DNA of 5,505 nt from Fidelibacterota bacterium (GTDB lineage: Bacteria; Fidelibacterota; Marinisomatia; Marinisomatales; S15-B10), in the NCBI GenBank assembly GCA_002691365.1, contig NZHL01000017.1, forward strand, positions 3,525-9,029. Reading direction: 5' to 3'. Under the pieces are notes generated by a model. It searched no databases and was not told where the DNA came from. It saw nothing but the letters and a program-made list of their open reading frames with translations. Positions 5,447 to 5,505 of the stretch are shown piece by piece. The translations under genes and the position numbers were made by a program. How positions within the stretch are numbered: the stretch's first letter is position 1; each line of letters begins with the position of its first letter.

Positions 5447-5505
5447 TTACTGTTTGACAAATAAATCATATTGACACATTTCACCTAAACCAGTTGAAGA
5501 TTCTA
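5447..5505 (-). CDS. C-terminal end of an unidentified gene
   Basis: On the minus strand a frame is open from the right edge to TAA (5449-5447), giving only 18 codons that read ESSTGLGEMCQYDLFVKQ. The mixed composition (Gly, Glu, Cys, Gln, Lys) differs from the surrounding A/T-biased intergenic translation, which suggests real coding sequence. The gene would be first in the minus-strand cluster that continues with the 55-aa membrane protein. Too little is visible to name a product, and an open stretch this short could still be accidental. Confidence 0.4.
   Translation of the reverse strand, partial: ESSTGLGEMCQYDLFVKQ

Noticed and set aside
5455..5476. Two perfect TTGACA hexamers on the plus strand
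   Set aside because: Neither has a -10-like element about 17 nt downstream and both fall inside the minus-strand partial coding frame; likely chance.
1..5505. CRISPR array, tRNA or rRNA genes, insertion sequence with transposase
   Set aside because: No regularly spaced repeats, no cloverleaf or rRNA-like GC-rich conserved stretch and no transposase motif were seen on either strand.

Overview
The window is strongly AT-rich DNA from a free-living, probably aquatic, Gram-negative bacterium. The evidence for an outer membrane is a complete TonB-dependent receptor with an N-terminal carboxypeptidase-regulatory-like domain, an architecture typical of Bacteroidota and relatives and also seen in SAR406/Fidelibacterota. 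The larger genes (receptor, flavoprotein) have no clear Shine-Dalgarno (SD) sequence, as is common in Bacteroidota. Several very short ORFs, in contrast, carry near-perfect AAGGAG sites. I cannot fix the phylum from this sequence alone.

Layout, left to right. The 3' part of a THEM6/4HBT-type hotdog thioesterase (+, 3-440) runs convergently into a 23-residue, seven-cysteine microprotein (-, 453-524). The microprotein lies directly downstream of the TonB-dependent receptor (-, 594-2870). Upstream of the receptor is an A/T-rich intergenic region with palindromes and a 100-nt imperfect inverted repeat (2966-3065), then a secreted 83-aa DUF1737-like protein (-, 3098-3349). Divergent from that is a Rossmann-fold FAD/NAD(P)H flavoprotein ending in a Cys-Cys-x3-Cys-x-Cys tail (+, 3505-4638). 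A small three-helix membrane protein overlaps its 3' end (+, 4632-4904). Next come an apparently frameshifted cysteine peptide (4953-5016) and an intact 14-aa peptide ending CKCPC (5061-5105), the latter with a good promoter and SD. The right end is a minus-strand cluster: the tail of an unknown gene (5447-5505), a doubtful 18-aa hydrophobic ORF (5350-5406) and a 55-aa membrane protein (5148-5315).

The unifying signal is cysteine clusters at extreme C-termini: CECSCCKDCNDCC, CCDDECVC, CKCPC and the broken CKC...CPC. In addition, the receptor plug has a CxxC. A reasonable hypothesis is a thiol- or soft-metal-handling locus (possibly Cu, Zn or Cd) in which the receptor imports a metal or metal complex, tiny cysteine peptides bind it or serve as precursors or substrates, and the flavoprotein supplies redox chemistry. 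This is inference: metal identity, peptide modification and functional linkage are not shown by the sequence. Neither tiny peptide is followed by a same-strand gene it could attenuate, so they are better read as products than as leader peptides.
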